From Paulinella micropora (lineage: Eukaryota; Cercozoa; Imbricatea; Euglyphida; Paulinellidae): a stretch of 64,000 nt of DNA. The stretch lies in assembly GCA_019918135.1 (NCBI GenBank), contig WBZZ01003686.1, positions 42,501 to 106,500 on the forward strand, written 5' to 3'. The notes under the pieces are model-generated. The model did not search any database. It was not told where the DNA came from and was given only the letters and a program-made list of their open reading frames with translations. Of the stretch, positions 40,647 to 50,611 are shown piece by piece (positions within the stretch are counted from its first letter, which is position 1; each line of letters opens with the position of its first letter). The position numbers were made by a program, and so were the translations under genes.

Positions 40647-42377
40647 ATGCGAAGCATGGAGCGTAATTCTAAAATATCAAAGACTAAGAAGGCGAAAGTC
40701 CGTCCACCACGAGTTTATAGAAATAAGAGCGGGAGGCCATATATTATCCAGAAGGGTAAAAAATATTATCTTAATTTTGGTAAGAAAACAAATGATTTAA
40801 GCACATTACAAATCGTTAAACTTTTTATGAAATATATTAGCAAACCAAAGTCGCAAAGGGCTAGTCGCAAACCAAGAGAAAAAATAATCAAATCTGATTT
40901 CAATCGTCTTGAACATGAGAACCGAAACCAAATACAAAGCAACTTACAAAAGAAATATGAGTTAATACATGACGAGGAAGAAAAGGAAAAGAAGAAAAGG
41001 GAGGATTTAGAAGAAGAAAAGAAAAGGCTAGAACGAAAAGACGTAGCAGATGCGAAGGAAAGACAAGAGGTAATGGATAGGGAACATAAAAAACAACTTG
41101 CGGAGATTAAGGAAAGACAGGAAGAAAAATCTAGGGAACAGAAAAAGGAACAACGACTTATTCAGGAACTACAGGCAGAACAACGACATAGACAGGGATT
41201 ATTGACTGCTCCAGTTGCACAGCCTATTATAGCGAACCCTAATCCCCCTTCAACTACAAATAAACCAAAGAAAACCGCAACTACATCTTCCCCAAAAATA
41301 ACTGATATAACTGACAAAGTAAATAAACAAGAAAAAGATTTGAAAGAAGAAAAAAGACGAAGAATTATTGATGAAATGTTCTCCGAGAAAACGAGAAAAA
41401 AACGTGTCAAAAAAATGAAAAATAATACAATAATAAATCACCTTAAAAAAGCAGGCATTAATATCCCTATAATAAAAAACAAAGGTTCAAACGACTACGC
41501 CACTAGTTTAAAGAGATGGTTATACACACAAAAAATCACTGAAAACATATTATCGGCAGAAGATGGATGGGATAAACTAGAACAATTTACAACAAAAATG
41601 ATTGCTAAAAATGAAAGCAAAAAGAATGAAGAAAAAAAAACTCCTGTAAATAGCACTCTATCGCCAATAGACCCACCCCGTTTTGAAAATTCTCCAGATG
41701 CTAAACAACTTATATTAGAAATGACAAATCCACAACCAGAATATCTCCAACATGTTGGAGATAAGGAGACACAACCGACAGATGTAGCACCACCCACGAG
41801 CACAAGTTCTGCGGAGCAACAGCAACAACAGCAAGAGGAGACACCAGAGCAACAGCAGGAGCAAGTCCCATTACAAGGTGAGGGGCGGGGATTAATGACT
41901 AATGAAATAGATGATATAATGAAAAAATATGGATGGTATCTCGGAGCAATAGCCAGTGATGAAATCTACAAGTTGAAGCCCGGAAGCAGAAAGCGATACG
42001 GATTTATTATGAATTTGGACAATCACAAACAAGCGGGGTCTCATTGGATTGCTATATGGGTAAGTCTAGATAAAGACAGGAGTGTTGAAGTGTATGACCC
42101 GTTAGCACTTTACCAACCAACGGAAGACTTTCAACAACAAATGAAACAACTCATTGATAAAAGCCACCCCGATAGTTATTTATTAATGAAGGTTAATCAA
42201 GTAAAACAACAATCTGACACAACCGACACATGCGGATGGCACTCAATGAGGTTTTTAATGGAGCGGGCGAAAGGCAACCGATTTAAGTTTAGTTCGGGTT
42301 TCACAGACTTAAAAGAAGAAGAAGCGGAGAAATTAAAAGCACAGAATGGTTATGGTAATTTTGATACTTTTATTTGA
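40647..42377 (+). CDS. Adenain-like cysteine protease with long N-terminal region
   Basis: 576 residues from ATG 40647. Residues 1-80 are basic (KVRPPRVYRNKSGRPYIIQ); 90-250 form a charged coiled coil; 370-420 are Gln/Pro/Thr-rich. The C-terminal 150 residues carry the adenovirus-type protease layout: GSHW (H466), VYDPL (D484) and TCGWH (C529). In adenoviruses and Polintons this enzyme cleaves virion precursors at small-residue sites. The long N-terminal region is unusual and may tether the enzyme in the particle. Precedes the penton and capsid genes. Confidence 0.85.
   Translation: MRSMERNSKISKTKKAKVRPPRVYRNKSGRPYIIQKGKKYYLNFGKKTNDLSTLQIVKLFMKYISKPKSQRASRKPREKIIKSDFNRLEHENRNQIQSNLQKKYELIHDEEEKEKKKREDLEEEKKRLERKDVADAKERQEVMDREHKKQLAEIKERQEEKSREQKKEQRLIQELQAEQRHRQGLLTAPVAQPIIANPNPPSTTNKPKKTATTSSPKITDITDKVNKQEKDLKEEKRRRIIDEMFSEKTRKKRVKKMKNNTIINHLKKAGINIPIIKNKGSNDYATSLKRWLYTQKITENILSAEDGWDKLEQFTTKMIAKNESKKNEEKKTPVNSTLSPIDPPRFENSPDAKQLILEMTNPQPEYLQHVGDKETQPTDVAPPTSTSSAEQQQQQQEETPEQQQEQVPLQGEGRGLMTNEIDDIMKKYGWYLGAIASDEIYKLKPGSRKRYGFIMNLDNHKQAGSHWIAIWVSLDKDRSVEVYDPLALYQPTEDFQQQMKQLIDKSHPDSYLLMKVNQVKQQSDTTDTCGWHSMRFLMERAKGNRFKFSSGFTDLKEEEAEKLKAQNGYGNFDTFI
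41742..41763. repeat. Family-1 palindrome in protease gene
   Basis: Core ATCTCCAACATGTTGGAGAT, perfect, with an extra T/A pair; encodes EYLQHVGDK in the disordered linker before the protease domain. Confidence 0.9.
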
Positions 42378-42495
42378 AAGATAGTTATCAACTACACTCT
42401 CATTCGTTTCACTCATTCTCGTTTGTTGATAACAATCGAAAACCGATTAATTTTTTTTGAAAAAGAAAAAAACGATGTTTAGAATATAGCGAGAA

Positions 42496-42514
42496 ATCTT
42501 GCGATTAGCAAGAT
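42496..42514. repeat. Family-3 hairpin before penton gene
   Basis: ATCTTGCGATTAGCAAGAT; the same 19 bases occur at 46283-46301. Both lie in gaps that also share AACGATGTTTAGAA and TTCTAAATATCA. Confidence 0.8.
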
Positions 42515-42535
42515 AGAGGCGCAATTCTAAATATC

Positions 42536-43348
42536 ATGGATTACAAAGGGGGCAGGTCAAGTGGTATCTATTACATAAATAGTAAAAACAGAATAACAGG
42601 CACAGATAGCGACTTTACACACGAAATAAACTTAAAATCACTGGATAATCCCACACATTGTAAAATTCTTCATATCTATGTGCCGAAGTCGTATTACTCT
42701 GTGGCTTCACCATACAATACTTTTACTCTTAGCGAAGACGGGTATGAGGCTTTAATTACGATACCTGAGGGAAACTACACAATGAACAATCTAAAAAATA
42801 AGTTGTCGGAGGTGCTAACCGCAGACAGCCCAAATAATTATACTTATGTTGTATCCAGTAATAATACCAACATAGAACCAGAAGATGGCAAATTAACATT
42901 CAGTGTTTCAAATAACGGAGGTATTCAACCGCGGTTTATATTTGATGCTGATACACGTATTCACGAGATAATGGGGTTTGATAGAAACTCAACATATTTC
43001 TTTGCAAATGATTTTATTAAATCACCAAATGTAATTATTCTAACTGGTGAAAAGACTTTATACCTTCAATCAGACTTAGTGGGGGAAGGTGATAATCACG
43101 TGCTACAAGAAATATACACTGCCAACGAAATTCCTTTTGGTGCCGTTATATACGACGGAAGTGGGTCAGAGTATGGTAAGAAATTATCCTCCAGTTCAAA
43201 TAATGTATTTAGGTTTTATTTGACGGACGAAAACGATCAAGCTATAAATCTTAATGGTTTGGGAGTTGTTATGACTTTGTTGATTTACAGGGAAACGAAT
43301 TATTTTAATTTATTTACATCCTTTTTCAATCTTTTGAAACAGAGATAA
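42536..43348 (+). CDS. Penton (minor capsid) protein
   Basis: 270 residues from ATG 42536 (context AAATATCATGG). The N-terminus MDYKGGRSSGIYYINSKNR has a GG site suitable for protease maturation. The SDFTHEINL...THCKILHIYVPKSYY and EGNYTMNNLKNKLSEVL segments are typical of Polinton/virophage minor capsid proteins, whose single jelly rolls form pentamers at capsid vertices. Its place directly before the major capsid gene agrees. Confidence 0.8.
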   Translation: MDYKGGRSSGIYYINSKNRITGTDSDFTHEINLKSLDNPTHCKILHIYVPKSYYSVASPYNTFTLSEDGYEALITIPEGNYTMNNLKNKLSEVLTADSPNNYTYVVSSNNTNIEPEDGKLTFSVSNNGGIQPRFIFDADTRIHEIMGFDRNSTYFFANDFIKSPNVIILTGEKTLYLQSDLVGEGDNHVLQEIYTANEIPFGAVIYDGSGSEYGKKLSSSSNNVFRFYLTDENDQAINLNGLGVVMTLLIYRETNYFNLFTSFFNLLKQR

Positions 43349-43504
43349 ATAATTATTTTGGAATTATTTATTTTTTTCTATAAATATATTCTTGTGAATT
43401 AGCAAATAATCTCAACTGCCTAAAAAATCAAAAACAAAATGCCAACTCAACACGGAGGCGAACTAGACTTTTCTAGAACTGACTAAATCAGTGCTTCTTA
43501 TCGT

Positions 43505-44908
43505 TTGAATAAACTCGCTCCACGTGAGGGCTCTGGAACCTTTGAGGTCACCACTGCTGGTGGGCAAGAACGATCATTTGACCTTATCAGTCGCCCGTTC
43601 AATCTCGCCCGCTCTTATTTGAGCTTTACTTATACTCTTAGAACAGGTGGTGCTAACATTTATAGTAGAATTTTTATGGACTGCCTTTCATCCATTAGAC
43701 AAATTCAACTTCAGACCCGTAGCGGTGTTTATCTGTGCGACCTTAACCATCTCGGGACGGTTACTAAAATGCTTTGGAAGCCCGAGATATCTTTGAAGGA
43801 TTTCCTTGACCTTCCTAATCACGATATTGCTACTGGATACGGCTGTATGCTTCAAAAGTGTAATGCAAATGGATTGATTAATGTTAGTGCTGTTGAAGCT
43901 ACTAGAACTAACTTTCGTGCGATGACAGATGGTGCTGATAACGTGGCGGCAAGAACTCTTGCTATGTTTGCTGAACCATCCATTAGTGCTCGTCGTCATA
44001 ACGATACAGCATTAACTGACGGCACTGGCACACTTTCGCCTGTAAATGTTAATTACAACGAAGCAAAGTATTTGGCAGGTGTTAATGGTGCTGCTGCTAT
44101 CAATGTCAAAATTCCTTTGAGTATGCTTATTAATACTATTTTCGCTCTTGATAAAACCATTATGTTTCCTGAGATTTTGACGATGCGGATTGTGTGGAGT
44201 GCTACTGACAGAGCTAGTTATACAGTGACTAATGGTGCGGCGACTGCTGCTAACACTGCGAATGTCGGCTCCGCGGGGACGGTTGTCAGTGCTGATGTTA
44301 CTAATCTTGCTTTGTTTCTGGCTGTTGAAACTAATCCTGATGTCATTCAATCCATTCAGGCGAAGATTGCTAGCACTGAGGGTATGAGCTTTAACATTGA
44401 TTATCCTTATGTTTATAAGAACTCAATTGGAGCATCCACAACCCAAAATATTATTATGCGATTTGACAGAGGTCATGGTCGCCGTTTGAAGAAGATTTAT
44501 CACTCAGTTTTTAACAACGAAGAAAAAAAGAATACTGCTTATGACCACGATAACAGAGCACAGGCTAAGGTTGTAAATTTTTACACCACACTTGACGGAG
44601 CACGACAGCAGGAGTTTAATATTGATACCTCCCTAGAAGAAGACTATATGTATTTGAAATTAAAGATTGAGGGTTCAGCTTTGATGAATGCGGACATATA
44701 CAAATATAACTGGTTCTGGGTTGATGCTTGGGATAACACTCGTCCGCTGTGGAGCAAAGACCAGAATGAGATTAGCGGACTTGACCTGTCTATGGAGCGA
44801 CGATGGGAATTCATTGCGACGACTGCGAATAATGCTCACAACCATTACACCGTGGCCATTGCTCAGCGAGAGGTTCAAGTGAAGGCAAATGTTATTTCAA
44901 TTAGTTAA
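43505..44908 (+). CDS. Major capsid protein (double jelly-roll)
   Basis: The open frame covers 467 residues. Sequence such as FDLISRPFNLARSYLSFTYTLRTGG, FMDCLSSIRQIQLQTRSG and IPLSMLINTIFALDKTIMFPEILTMRIVW matches the layout of Polinton-type double-jelly-roll capsid proteins, which trimerise into capsomers. Length is in the family range. It lies between the penton gene and the second surface-protein gene, the normal morphogenesis block. Confidence 0.85.
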   Translation: MNKLAPREGSGTFEVTTAGGQERSFDLISRPFNLARSYLSFTYTLRTGGANIYSRIFMDCLSSIRQIQLQTRSGVYLCDLNHLGTVTKMLWKPEISLKDFLDLPNHDIATGYGCMLQKCNANGLINVSAVEATRTNFRAMTDGADNVAARTLAMFAEPSISARRHNDTALTDGTGTLSPVNVNYNEAKYLAGVNGAAAINVKIPLSMLINTIFALDKTIMFPEILTMRIVWSATDRASYTVTNGAATAANTANVGSAGTVVSADVTNLALFLAVETNPDVIQSIQAKIASTEGMSFNIDYPYVYKNSIGASTTQNIIMRFDRGHGRRLKKIYHSVFNNEEKKNTAYDHDNRAQAKVVNFYTTLDGARQQEFNIDTSLEEDYMYLKLKIEGSALMNADIYKYNWFWVDAWDNTRPLWSKDQNEISGLDLSMERRWEFIATTANNAHNHYTVAIAQREVQVKANVISIS

Positions 44909-44961
44909 GTGGGTAATTATTAATTTTAATAGTTAATTTATTTTTTTGATAATATACAATC

Positions 44962-44985
44962 TTTGTTTTCAATATTGAAAACAAA
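44962..44985. repeat. Perfect 24-bp palindrome just upstream of a start codon
   Basis: Arms TTTGTTTTCAAT; it ends 6 bp before ATG 44992. The stem differs from families 1-3. It could act as an operator or an RNA hairpin in the leader. Confidence 0.85.
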
Positions 44986-44991
44986 AAAACA

Positions 44992-46215
44992 ATGTCCCAC
45001 CAGAGAAACTTAATCGCACAAAATCCTAAAGGAGAGTTCATTAACCTAAAAGTAGGATATGATGGACACATTGATAATATGAAGACAGCCTTCGGCAAAA
45101 CAACAACTGCGCAATTAACACCAGTATTACAAGAAATCTTTCCATATACCATTAATACTAGGATATGGACAAAAACAGAAACTAAAGCAAGTGTGTCATT
45201 TTTGGAAAATATGGCAGAATTGAAAACTCAAGCAAATGCGACGGCGGATGCTGGACTAGTAAGTAAAAGGAGAATAAAATATAGAACTGGAACGGGTGTA
45301 CTTGCTCGCTTTACTGCTCTATGGACAACGGATGATACAAAAGATTACTATTCATTTATTGGAATAGGAAATGATCTCGCTGATGGATTTTATTTTTACA
45401 AAAATCAAGCAGGAATGAATATCGCACATTGTTCGGGAAATGCCGTAGATTATATTGACCAAGAAGATTGGGACGACCCTTGCGATGGAACTTCGGCTAT
45501 GCCAGCCTTAGACTGGAGCAAAGGAAATTTATTTCAAATTCAATTTCAGTATCTTGGGTTTGGTGCTATTAAGTTTTCAATTGAAAATCCTGAGACTGGT
45601 GATTTCCAACTAGTTCATATGATTAAGTATGCGAATGATAATAATGGTGTAAGCCTACGAAATACGACATTACCCTTTACAGCCGTAATGAGAAATGATG
45701 CAAAGACTGGAATACAAATTCTTAAAACGGCGAGTGCTAGTTTATTCATTGAGGGGTCAAATACTATTAATACAAGTATTACAAATACTGCGGAAGGAGA
45801 CGAAAAAACGAGCACCACTGAAAGCCCCATTTTAAGTATCAGGAATAAAGCACTATTCAATAATAGCCTCGCCAACTATTCAAATGTCTTTCCTTCCTTG
45901 GTAAGTGTTACAAATGAAGATACTAAGTCAAATGTCGTCAGAATGGTATTGAATGGGACACTAACAGGGGCTGGTTTTGCTGATGTTGATGCCACAACTT
46001 CAATCGTAGATACAGACACAAAAGCAACCGCTATCGCCAACGGAACGACAATTTTTAAGATTTATGTAAATGCCGCCTCAACTCAACAGATTAATCTCAG
46101 AACATACGATATTCAATTAACACCGAACGATGTTTTGACATTCACACAGAAGGCTGTGTCGGCAGGTGCTGGTAGCAATATTAATGTTATCGCTAACTTC
46201 ATAGAAGACCAATAG
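44992..46215 (+). CDS. Second large virion-surface protein, beta-rich
   Basis: 407 residues from ATG 44992. The middle section (GTGVLARFTALWTTDD, FIGIGNDLADGFYFY, GNLFQIQFQYLGFGAIKF, SIENPETGDFQLVHMI) resembles a beta-sandwich module recurrent in marine phage and giant-virus particle proteins, where GxGNxxDGFFF and WLGFGAIxFxIENPxTG are conserved. The C-terminus (FKIYVNAASTQQINLRTYDIQL) looks like another beta domain. Likely a decoration or receptor-binding protein; assignment by remembered pattern. Confidence 0.6.
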   Translation: MSHQRNLIAQNPKGEFINLKVGYDGHIDNMKTAFGKTTTAQLTPVLQEIFPYTINTRIWTKTETKASVSFLENMAELKTQANATADAGLVSKRRIKYRTGTGVLARFTALWTTDDTKDYYSFIGIGNDLADGFYFYKNQAGMNIAHCSGNAVDYIDQEDWDDPCDGTSAMPALDWSKGNLFQIQFQYLGFGAIKFSIENPETGDFQLVHMIKYANDNNGVSLRNTTLPFTAVMRNDAKTGIQILKTASASLFIEGSNTINTSITNTAEGDEKTSTTESPILSIRNKALFNNSLANYSNVFPSLVSVTNEDTKSNVVRMVLNGTLTGAGFADVDATTSIVDTDTKATAIANGTTIFKIYVNAASTQQINLRTYDIQLTPNDVLTFTQKAVSAGAGSNINVIANFIEDQ

Positions 46216-46282
46216 ATATTACATCGTGAAAAAATAAAAAAATATTACATCGCAAAAACGATGTTTTAGAAATAGACGATAA

Positions 46283-46301
46283 ATCTTGCGATTAGCAAGA
46301 T
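46283..46301. repeat. Family-3 hairpin, second copy
   Basis: Identical to 42496-42514, in the gap between convergent genes. Confidence 0.8.
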
Positions 46302-46322
46302 AGAAGTCTAATTTCTAAAATA

Positions 46323-46772
46323 TCAATCATAGGTATTTTTTACCGCATCTTTGTTATTAAAATAAGGTTGTTGAATTAAATATTCAAGGTATGGTTTATC
46401 AATCTTAGCAACATCTTCAATTTTCATTTTTTTATACTTACCATATTGAAGAAAAACATCGGTTTCACTTTGTGCTATCTCTTCGCCGACCTTAGCCTTT
46501 ATTTCGGCGATACCAGTCTCTTTTAAATCAGCAGTAGTAAAAGGTGTGCTTTCTTCCTCCATCATTTTCGTCAATGTGTCTTCTAAAGGAATAACTACTT
46601 TCACATTATCATAATGTTGATTTTGTTCTAAATCAACATTGGGTTCATATTGCTCATAAAAAGAAACAATGTCGGGTTTAGTCCATTTAATAGTGGGTTT
46701 CTTAACTTCGCTGTCAATGTTCCATTTTTCAATTTCATTCAAGTAGTCCTGCTTGGTGCTTAGATCTGTCAT
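46323..46772 (-). CDS. ExoX-C-like domain protein, copy 1
   Basis: 149 residues from ATG 46772, preceded by TATATATAT. The C-terminal 45 residues, DVFLQYGKYKKMKIEDVAKI plus DKPYLEYLIQQPYF, match the small ExoX C-terminal-like domain (FGKYKGxxIxxVAxxDxxYLxWxxxQ), found appended to exonucleases and in many phages and large viruses. The N-terminal 100 residues differ from its neighbour and contain a family-2 palindrome (46614-46639). Transcribed away from the capsid block, towards it from the right. Confidence 0.65.
   Translation of the reverse strand: MTDLSTKQDYLNEIEKWNIDSEVKKPTIKWTKPDIVSFYEQYEPNVDLEQNQHYDNVKVVIPLEDTLTKMMEEESTPFTTADLKETGIAEIKAKVGEEIAQSETDVFLQYGKYKKMKIEDVAKIDKPYLEYLIQQPYFNNKDAVKNTYD
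46614..46639. repeat. Family-2 palindrome in ExoX-C-like gene 1
   Basis: ATGTTGATTT, 6-base loop, AAATCAACAT. Same arms as 31504-31530. Confidence 0.85.
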
Positions 46773-46800
46773 TGATATATATACTACAAAATAATTTTTA

Positions 46801-47088
46801 TTAAATGTATTTTTTTACTTCACTTTTAATGTCGGTAAATTTCTCAAACCACGGCTGTTTCATAACCCATTCAAGATATGGTTTGTCAATGGTAGCAACA
46901 TCTTGAATTTTCTTACCTTTATACTTGCCAAACGGAAAAACATCGGTTGGCTTGCCAGCCCGCGCATTTTCAATTGCCTTTATTTGTTCTTGAATTACCT
47001 TTTGGATATCTTTCAATGTGAAGGTTTCATTTTTATTTTCAATAGAGAGTTTTTCAAACTTCTCGCATAGTCTGGTGAGGGCGGACAT
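46801..47088 (-). CDS. ExoX-C-like domain protein, copy 2
   Basis: 95 residues from ATG 47088, with CTATATATAG just upstream. TDVFPFGKYKGKKIQDVATI plus DKPYLEWVMKQPWF is a cleaner match to the ExoX-C-like domain than copy 1. The tandem paralogues share only this domain. No nuclease core is present, so these are likely DNA- or protein-binding modules. Confidence 0.7.
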   Translation of the reverse strand: MSALTRLCEKFEKLSIENKNETFTLKDIQKVIQEQIKAIENARAGKPTDVFPFGKYKGKKIQDVATIDKPYLEWVMKQPWFEKFTDIKSEVKKYI

Positions 47089-47302
47089 TGCTATATATAG
47101 ACTGGTAAAAAATTTATTGAAAAAAATTAATTATTTAATTGATATTTTAGAATTGCTCTCTCGTTTCTAATGTCTTTGATATCCGTAAGGAATACTATCA
47201 TTTTCATTGATAAACTCCCGACCTTGCCATTTATTATCATTAACTTTCTTTTTTATGTTTGTAGTATGAACTATGCTAAAATGGTTAATGTTTTGCTGTT
47301 TG
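47089..47302. other. Polinton gap between ExoX-C-like gene and polymerase
   Basis: About 210 bp, AT-rich. No feature beyond the TATA-like box at 47089-47096. Confidence 0.4.
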
Positions 47303-50243
47303 CTATTTCGTGATAAATGAATTTTCTTCATTTGAAAATCTCACATTTTCAATGCTTTCGCCTAAATCCATCTTTTCATATACTTCTGGATTTAACCCCT
47401 TTGAATTCAACCCCTTACCTCTAAGGTGGTAGTATCTCTTTTTTACTCCATCGTTTTCGTAGCATTCAATTATATGAACTCCTTTGTCTTTATGTTTTAA
47501 GTCATTCTTAGTAAGGTAAGGGAGAAATGCTTCATTCGTTGTAAATTCTAACATATACAATTTAGGAGCAATCCGTATTCCTCTTATTATCTTACAGCAA
47601 TCTCCTAAGTCATCCGTTATTCCTCCTGTCACCAAGCCTTTTGATTAGTTTGGCGAACCTAACATGCAACACTAGACTATCAGTATCGGTGTAATAGAAA
47701 TCAGCCTCTATGTCTTTATTTGGATTAGCCTCTTTTATGTAGTTATACATAATTCGCCTGCTATATGCTAGAATGAAAGCCCCGTAATGAGAAGGCTTTG
47801 TAATACTCTCTTCAATTATTACTTCATTTCTAGGTATTCCAGATACGTGCCATAGTTTGTTTCCGTCTTTATCTTTGAATTCAACCACATCAGATATATA
47901 GTTTTTCGTCCAAAATTTCCAATACTCCTCATTTGATTTAATATATTCTGCTTCTGTTGGGATAGGTCGTTGTATCATCTTTCCGTATAACGAATTCATA
48001 AATAGTTTGGCTAGTAAATATTGCGGTGTGCCTTTTTCGCTATTTTCTTTAGCCTTAAACATTTCCAGTATGTATTCTTTGAAAACTGGTTCGGCCTCCT
48101 CTGTATAGTAGCCTTTATGAATTGTTATATCGTAGCCTTCCTTAATCATATCTTCAATATCAACACTTGTGAGCCATTGGTCTTTCATATCCGCTAAATT
48201 CCACTTTAATGAGCCCATTTTATTTCTCTGTCCTATTCTTGAATGTAATATGTCTTTTGGTGAGATATAATCAACATTGTAAATACCGATTGGAAGATTA
48301 TTATAATCAAATGGTGCGATAGCCTGTTTAATTTCTCCAACCATAAATAAATTAAGCATCGCTGTTGGGTATAAAGATACGACATCCGCATCAACTAAAT
48401 AATCGGTTAATTCGTCAAATGTGATTTTTCCCGCTAAGTAGTCATTGTATTGTTTTGAAACAAATCTTTTTTTGCTTGGATATGTTCTTGCTCCGATAAC
48501 CGCTTTTCTAAATGACTTTTCTTGTTCAATAGTTGGAAGCCTTACATCGTGCTTACCATCAATCATTTTCTTCCAGATATTGAAAGCAAGGCTTGAAGTT
48601 GAAATGTATGAAGTTAAATTCACTGAGTGTTTTTCAAATATCTCTGTGTTTATTTTGTCATATAACTCTTTTAACCCCATAACATCACACTTCAAATATT
48701 CAAGACACTTATTTCTTAATTCTTCGCTCATTTTTTCCCATTCTGTGGCTTGGTCGTGGTCAAAATCTCCTTTAAGAGTTTTACATTTCATATTTTCTAA
48801 GTTTTCTTTTAGAGTTCCCTGAGTATGCTTACACATATCCCACATTTTAATATTTTCAAATTGTAAAGAGATTATTGAGCCGTTATTAATCATATGTGAT
48901 TTTGGTTTAATGCCTCTTCTTATTAATTCCTGTTTAATGAAGTAGTGGTCAAAGTTCGCTCCATTAAATCCATTCACATATAAAATCGGCGGTTCTTCAT
49001 CTTTGTTTCTTTTCTTTCTTACTCCTGCTACTTTCTTGACTGGATTATGAAGCATTCTATTACCCCATTCAACTGCTAACTTCTTTCCTCTCTCTAGAAG
49101 TGTATCAAGAAATTTAGAAATACTATCTTTACCAGCAAAGTATTTAAATCCTTCCGTCCCTTGAGTATATCCGACTATATAGCAGTCGTGAATATCAAAG
49201 CCTTCAGCAAGTGTGTTATTTCTAAAAGTTTCAAGGTCGTAATGAAGGAGTTCGTCTTTATTATTATATTTTTCTTTATGCTCCTTCGTTATTAAATGTC
49301 TCTTTCCATTCTTTAATATTTCTCTATTCACATAATTTATGATTTTTGGATTACAAGTGTGCTTTTTGATGTATTTCTTTAAACATTGTTCGCATTTTTG
49401 TTTATATCTTTTAGTTAATCCAAAATAGTGGTTATTCTCTAAGTAAATCATAATGTCCGCTTCTTCTCCGATGTTGTTTGTGCTTATAGTTTCTCTTGTT
49501 AAGGCGTTTGTTATTTCATATGTCTTTCCTTCTTTTATCAAAGTATTAAGGATTTTTACGGCGGTAGAGAATGGTATGGGGCAATCATTAGAAAGATTGA
49601 ATTTCTCTCTAATATCATTACATCTTTTTCTGTTAATAAGTGGCATATTAAGAAGGTCTTTACAGAGAAAGAATAAACAATTATTATTCTTGCTAGCGGG
49701 AGATATCAATATGTTTTCATCAGATATTGTTTTTTTACATTTGTTTCTTCCTTCATAACAACCGCCTCCGTTTTCTTGAACTACTACTACCTTAGCATAT
49801 TCAATAATTCGGTCATAACCTAATCCAGATGCTTCAATATTGCTTATGTTAAACTCATTCAACATTTCAATAAAATCGTCATAGTTTTTTATTTGAAAAG
49901 AATTAAATGTTTTCTTTTTATAATATCTATTTAATTTTTCGTGGTCTGTTATATATGTTATAGTGATATGAACATCCGCATTTCCTGTCATACCATTTCT
50001 TTTCGCATCCAATAGTATAGGAATTAGAACCTCTCGCTCTAATGCATCAGTATCATAAAAGTTTATGTCTAATCCTTGCTTCTCGTATGTAAGAGAGTTT
50101 AATCTATTGTCTCGCCTAGATTTTAACTCTACTACTTTAAATTCCCTTTTGTTTTCTCTGGTTTCTGTTTTCCTCAAATTCGCCCTTACCTTCGCTAGTT
50201 CTACATTTTCCTTCGTCGGTCTTGGCGGTAATGGTGGTGGCAT
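47303..50243 (-). CDS. Protein-primed family-B DNA polymerase part
   Basis: The part begins at ATG 50243. Motifs in order: an N-terminal NNNCLFFLCKDLL region as in Polinton polymerases (near 175); a Cys pair CEQC; exonuclease I HYDLETF (about 337); exo II NGFNGANFDHYF (about 428); exo III YLKCDVMGL (about 518); polymerase A DADVVSLYPTAM (about 617); B KLFMNSLYGK (about 748); C YYTDTDSL (about 850). The spacing between A and B allows TPR1/TPR2-type insertions of protein-primed enzymes, which copy linear genomes with inverted ends. Only the extent of the part is given because the element is treated as a fossil. Confidence 0.9.
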
Positions 50244-50383
50244 TACTTTTATATTAGGGTGGATATAAAAATATTGAAATAAATTAAATTGTTTTACCTT
50301 TTATATATATATAAATTGTCTTACCTTTAATATGAAATTCATAATTTTTAGAAAAAAAATACTTTTTGTTTTTCGTTTTTGTT

Positions 50384-50566
50384 TTACTCTCCTCTCGCCT
50401 TCATTTCTTCGTATTCCTTAAGTTTTCTATTTCGTTCTTTTAATTGCTCCTTCCTCTTTTGATTAATTTCGTCCTTATTTCTCTTGTAATATGCAAGAGC
50501 CTTTTCGGAGTTAGCCTTTCGTTTGTCCTCAGGTGTGAGATATTTCTTGTGTCTCCCCATCTCCAT
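50384..50566 (-). CDS. Small basic helical protein
   Basis: 60 residues from ATG 50566: MEMGRHKKYLTPEDKRKANSE then Lys/Glu/Arg-rich helix. The KKYLTPEDKRKA motif resembles short DNA-associated helices in phage and plant-transposon proteins. Preceded by TTACTTATATATGG. Function unknown. Confidence 0.5.
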   Translation of the reverse strand: MEMGRHKKYLTPEDKRKANSEKALAYYKRNKDEINQKRKEQLKERNRKLKEYEEMKARGE

Positions 50567-50568
50567 AT

Positions 50569-50611
50569 ATAAGTAATAATATTTATTTCTTTAAATGGTT
50601 TTACATTTTAT
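50569..50611. repeat. ~43-bp direct repeat, copy 1 (gene-start region)
   Basis: AAGTAATAATATTTATTTCT plus TTAAATGGTTTTACATTTT, repeated at 50879-50920. Each copy sits between the start of one minus-strand gene and the stop of the next upstream gene. Confidence 0.85.
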
